DNA of 6,810 bases from Anaerolineae bacterium. Its GTDB lineage: Bacteria > Chloroflexota > Anaerolineae > Anaerolineales > E44-bin32. Numbering within the stretch: position 1 is the stretch's first letter; each line of letters opens with the position of its first letter. The notes below the pieces were generated by a model. It did no database searches and was not told where the DNA came from. It worked only from the letters and a program-made list of their open reading frames with translations. Below, piece after piece: positions 6,068-6,810 of the stretch. The DNA lies in assembly GCA_030673735.1 (NCBI GenBank), contig DAOVIK010000081.1, forward strand, positions 1 through 6,810, given 5' to 3'. The position numbers and the translations under genes are program-made.

Positions 6068-6713
6068 CTGAAGAAGGTGATCTTACCAGTGCCCTAACGA
6101 TAAGATAGCCACCGCCCAATATCAACGCTGCGGCGCCCACGTAGTTTAGGGCCTCGATGTAGGGCGTGCTGATAACAAAGCCCATGAGGAGCAGGATAGC
6201 TGCTGGAATCAGTGGCCAAATCATGCGCCCGCTCAGTGGCGGCACAATGTAGATCACCAAGAAGGTCAGGCCCAAACCAATGAAGAAAACAGCGCCTGCA
6301 TCTATGCCCAACGAAGACGACCCAAACCCGATCACAGCCGCAAGCGTGGAAAGCACACCCGCCGGGATGCCGGCCCACCAATGCTCGCGGTGCAAGGCGA
6401 AGATCAGCCAAAAGCCCAAAGCGACGCCACCCAGGAAGAGCGCGCCAACCCATTCGCCTATGAGATCCGCAAAGAAGAGGGCGCCTCCGCTGGTCGCGCT
6501 CAACCCGATCAAGGTAAAACCGGGAATGAGCGCCCACCAATGGCGCCTATCCGTGGCATAGACGAACACGAAAACCACTCCCGAAGCGGCGAAGAGCGCA
6601 GTCCAAATATAGGGCAGGATACTGGGAACCACACCAAAACGATCAAGAAGAAGGAAGATCCCGGCGGCGATCAGCAGGATCCCAGCAAAGAGACGTAGCG
6701 CAAAATTTCGCAT
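6030..6713 (-). CDS. Multi-pass membrane protein with three internal repeats, function unknown
   Basis: The 227-aa protein is almost wholly hydrophobic, with about eight predicted membrane segments (for example 8-23, 34-52, 60-72, 86-107, 115-131, 139-157, 165-181, 190-208) and a charged, acidic tail ending QEQVEEE. Three related units are visible: RRHWWALIPGFTL (56-68), REHWWAGIPAGVL (109-121) and GRMIWPLIPAAIL (162-174), a period of 53-54 residues with the third copy diverged. Similar W-x-L/I-P-G membrane units occur in LiaF/DUF5668-like small membrane proteins, often linked to envelope stress, but I cannot assign a family firmly. The start is secure: AAGGAGG lies 5 nt before the ATG. Its stop lies inside the longest frame of the SbcD gene, so the two are probably one transcript. 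No catalytic motif is seen. Confidence 0.8.
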   Translation of the reverse strand: MRNFALRLFAGILLIAAGIFLLLDRFGVVPSILPYIWTALFAASGVVFVFVYATDRRHWWALIPGFTLIGLSATSGGALFFADLIGEWVGALFLGGVALGFWLIFALHREHWWAGIPAGVLSTLAAVIGFGSSSLGIDAGAVFFIGLGLTFLVIYIVPPLSGRMIWPLIPAAILLLMGFVISTPYIEALNYVGAAALILGGGYLIVRALVRSPSSDDGSSQEQVEEE

Positions 6714-6740
6714 CAGAACCTCCTTTATAGCAACCTATCT

Positions 6741-6776
6741 ATCAGATTCAACCCATCCCCAGTCATCACATCTGAT
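6741..6776. repeat. 7-bp inverted repeat upstream of the membrane-protein gene
   Basis: ATCAGAT (6741-6747) and ATCTGAT (6770-6776) are exact reverse complements 22 nt apart, in the likely promoter region of the membrane-protein/SbcD pair. It may be an operator or chance; no convincing -35/-10 pair was found around it. Confidence 0.25.
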
Positions 6777-6810
6777 CAACGAATTTCGACCGAGCTCATT
6801 CCCGTCCTTA

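Noticed and set aside
6724..6729. TATAAA on the minus strand, 16 nt after TTGAAT, as promoter of the membrane-protein gene
   Set aside because: It overlaps the AAGGAGG ribosome site, so a transcript from it would start at or after the site it needs for translation.

Overview
The window reads as ordinary bacterial chromosome with moderately high GC. It holds six protein genes in tight arrangement, most with strong AAGGAGG-type ribosome sites. The lineage cannot be fixed from sequence alone. A lipoprotein with a Ser/Thr/Pro-rich linker after its lipobox and a membrane protein with repeated HWW segments would fit a Chloroflexota-like organism, but that is only an inference. No IS element, CRISPR array, rRNA or tRNA was seen.

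Layout from left to right. (1) Bases 1-96, minus strand: the first 32 codons of an adenosine-specific kinase cut by the window edge. (2) Bases 97-610: no convincing gene, but a cluster of three stem-loops at 299-411. One may be the terminator of the metal operon; together they could be a structured RNA. (3) Bases 611-3045, minus strand: a two-gene metal-resistance operon. It has a CmtR-type ArsR/SmtB repressor with three ligand-like cysteines, followed 2 nt later by a P1B-type heavy-metal efflux ATPase with an unusual CSC, rather than CPC, membrane motif. An AT-rich dyad overlapping a plausible promoter lies just upstream at about 3059-3115. (4) Bases 3306-4865, plus strand, divergent from the operon: a predicted lipoprotein joining an unassigned N-terminal domain to a clan GH-A-like glycoside hydrolase barrel. 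(5) Bases 4937-6713, minus strand: a multi-repeat membrane protein overlapping the start of an SbcD/Mre11-family nuclease gene. No SbcC partner lies downstream.

The clearest functional unit is repressor plus pump: metal (Cd/Pb/Zn class predicted) would release the repressor from the dyad and induce export of the same metal. The other genes show no obvious link to it. The points most worth a second look are the CSC motif of the pump, the two-domain lipoprotein hydrolase, the stem-loop cluster at 299-411, and the orphan SbcD joined to a repeat membrane protein. I did not find strong evidence for a wholly new system.
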